Source of the DNA: Chloroflexota bacterium
Lineage (GTDB): Bacteria > Chloroflexota > Dehalococcoidia > DSTF01 > JACRBR01
DNA: 23,642 bases
Assembly: GCA_025355835.1 (NCBI GenBank)
Contig: JANXYW010000315.1
Location: forward strand, 1 to 23,642
Direction of reading: 5' to 3'
Every line of letters starts with the position of its first letter. Positions within the stretch are counted from its first letter, which is position 1. The position numbers were made by a program, and so were the translations under genes. Under the pieces are notes generated by a model, which was not told the origin of the DNA, ran no database searches, and saw only the letters and a program-made list of their open reading frames with translations. Shown piece after piece: positions 22,348-23,642 of the stretch.

Positions 22348-23642
22348 ATGTTCGATCCAGCGTACACATCGATCTTTCCGCGCACGACGGTGGTGCGCAA
22401 CGGCCGGCTCAGCATCGGCGGCCTCGACGCGCAGGAGCTGACGCGCGAGTTCGGGTCGCCGCTCTATGTCTTCGATGAGGCCGAGCTGCGGACAACCTGC
22501 CGCGAGTACGTGCAGGCGTTCACATCGCGCTACGCCGATACGGAGGTCACGTACGCGTCGAAGGCGTACCTCAGCCGCTTCATGGCGAGCATCGCCCGCG
22601 ACGAAGGCATCGGGCTGGACATCGTTTCCGGCGGCGAGCTTGCGGTTGCGCTGGCGGCGGGATTCCCGGCGGCGCGCTGCCACTTCCACGGCAACAACAA
22701 GGGCGAAGGCGAGCTGCGCGAGGCGCTGGAAGCGGGCATCGGCCGCATCATCGTCGACAACTTCTACGAGTTGGAGTTGGTGGACGGCATCGCCCGCGCG
22801 ATGGGCATCGTCCAACCGATCATCTTCCGCCTATCGCCGGGCGTCGATCCACACACGCATGCCAAAACGACGACGGGCACGCTCGATAGTAAGTTCGGAA
22901 TGCCAATCAGCACCGGTGCGGCCGAACAAGCCGTCGCAGACGCACAGCGCATGACCGGCGTCGATCTCGTCGGACTGCACTGCCACCTCGGGTCGCCGCT
23001 GTTCACCGTCGAGCCATACGATGAGGCGAACGACGTGATGCTGTCATTCGCAGCGGAGATGACGCGCAAGCACGGCCTGCGGCTGCGCGAGTACAGCCCC
23101 GGCGGCGGATTCGCGTCGCAGTACGTGCGCGAGAAGCCCGCGCCGGACATCAACATCTACGCCGAAGAGATCGTTTCGTCGTTCAAGCGCCGCTGCGCCG
23201 AGCACAAGGTGCCGCTCCCACGACTGTTCGTCGAGCCTGGTCGATCGCTCGTCGCGCGCGCGGGCGTCGCGCTGTACACGGTCGGCGCACGCAAAGACGT
23301 CGAAGGACTAAGGACGTGGGTGTCCGTAGACGGCGGCATGGCCGACAACATCCGCCCCGCAATCTATGACGCGAAGTACGAAGCGGTCGTGGTCAATCGC
23401 GCCGACGACGAGCCGATCGAGACCGTCACGATCGCCGGCAAGTACTGCGAGTCCGGAGACATCCTGGTGAAAGACGCGCGCCTGCCCGCGACACATCCCG
23501 GCGACGTCATCGCGCTGCCGACATCGGGCGCGTACTGCCTGTCGATGGCCAGCAACTACAACATGGCGCTGAAGCCCGCCGTGATCGCTGTTCAAGACGG
23601 CAAGGCGAAACTCGTCCGCCGCCGCGAGACGTACGCGGATCT
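22348..23642 (+). CDS. lysA: Diaminopimelate decarboxylase (3' end cut by window edge)
   Basis: LysA decarboxylates meso-diaminopimelate to L-lysine with pyridoxal phosphate, the last step of lysine synthesis, in the cytoplasm. 431 codons are visible and the frame is still open at the window edge (family length about 420-450, so only a few residues are missing). Motifs of the fold-type III decarboxylase family are in order: FGSPLYVFDE (35-44), the PLP lysine K72 in YASKAYLS, GLDIVSGGEL, FHGNNKGEGEL, GLHCHLGSP, SPGGGFA, FVEPGRSLVARAG, the active-site cysteine region KYCESGDIL and TSGAYCLSMASNYN. Start ATG 22348 gives the standard N-terminus. A -10-like TATACT 8 bases upstream suggests a nearly leaderless message. 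It could also accept related substrates, but lysine synthesis is by far the likeliest role. Confidence 0.96.
   Translation, partial: MFDPAYTSIFPRTTVVRNGRLSIGGLDAQELTREFGSPLYVFDEAELRTTCREYVQAFTSRYADTEVTYASKAYLSRFMASIARDEGIGLDIVSGGELAVALAAGFPAARCHFHGNNKGEGELREALEAGIGRIIVDNFYELELVDGIARAMGIVQPIIFRLSPGVDPHTHAKTTTGTLDSKFGMPISTGAAEQAVADAQRMTGVDLVGLHCHLGSPLFTVEPYDEANDVMLSFAAEMTRKHGLRLREYSPGGGFASQYVREKPAPDINIYAEEIVSSFKRRCAEHKVPLPRLFVEPGRSLVARAGVALYTVGARKDVEGLRTWVSVDGGMADNIRPAIYDAKYEAVVVNRADDEPIETVTIAGKYCESGDILVKDARLPATHPGDVIALPTSGAYCLSMASNYNMALKPAVIAVQDGKAKLVRRRETYAD

Noticed and set aside
21170..22441. 423-codon plus-strand ORF over the DUF2804 gene
   Set aside because: It is a shadow ORF overlapping both DUF2804 and the start of lysA.

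Overview
This is a GC-rich, gene-dense bacterial chromosome segment with about 20 protein genes, most of them housekeeping or central metabolism. The gene content (RicT/PSP1 protein, short citrate synthase, crotonyl-CoA carboxylase/reductase, SpeH, DUF2804, lipoproteins) and the many short dispersed intergenic repeats fit a Chloroflexota bacterium best. That is an inference from gene families, not from a marker gene; an actinobacterium-like lineage is the main alternative. No rRNA, tRNA, CRISPR array, phage gene or transposase gene was seen.

Layout. 1-2814: mnmA (cut by the left edge, minus strand), rsfS (plus, apparently with a CTG start), then thiL-tsaE as a translationally coupled minus-strand pair. 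2853-6242: plus-strand run of a metallophosphoesterase, a GNAT acetyltransferase, the clamp-loader subunit holB and ricT. 6301-10013: minus-strand oligopeptide-type ABC importer (binding lipoprotein, then two permeases, no ATPase genes). 10342-12948: ccr, a tandem-repeat intergenic region and a diacylglycerol-kinase-family lipid kinase. 13185-16703: a 50-residue membrane peptide, an FAD-dependent oxidoreductase, a truncated maleylpyruvate-isomerase/DinB-like fragment and citrate synthase. 16921-17596: speH behind a long structured leader. 18095-21006: a cytidylate-kinase-like protein, a divergent PlsY-like protein and an S41-peptidase lipoprotein. 21200-23642: DUF2804 gene divergent from lysA (cut by the right edge).

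Three themes stand out. First, many genes without a Shine-Dalgarno sequence have a TANNNT box 5-8 bases before the start codon, which suggests widespread leaderless transcription; other genes carry strong GGAGG-type sites. Second, the intergenic DNA is rich in short repeats: a 122-bp tandem array, elements bounded by 20-bp and 35-bp inverted repeats, and a family based on CTCTGCGGCTCTGCGGTGAA. One 7-bp tandem repeat lies inside the oxidoreductase coding sequence. Third, the speH leader has a promoter, a terminator-like hairpin, a 9-codon upstream ORF and two further hairpins. This looks like an attenuation system for polyamine synthesis that I cannot match to a known riboswitch class, and it is the best candidate here for something undescribed.

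Apart from the importer operon and thiL-tsaE, the genes do not form one pathway; they are independent units of translation and RNA modification, DNA replication, thiamine, lipid, polyamine and lysine synthesis and carbon metabolism.
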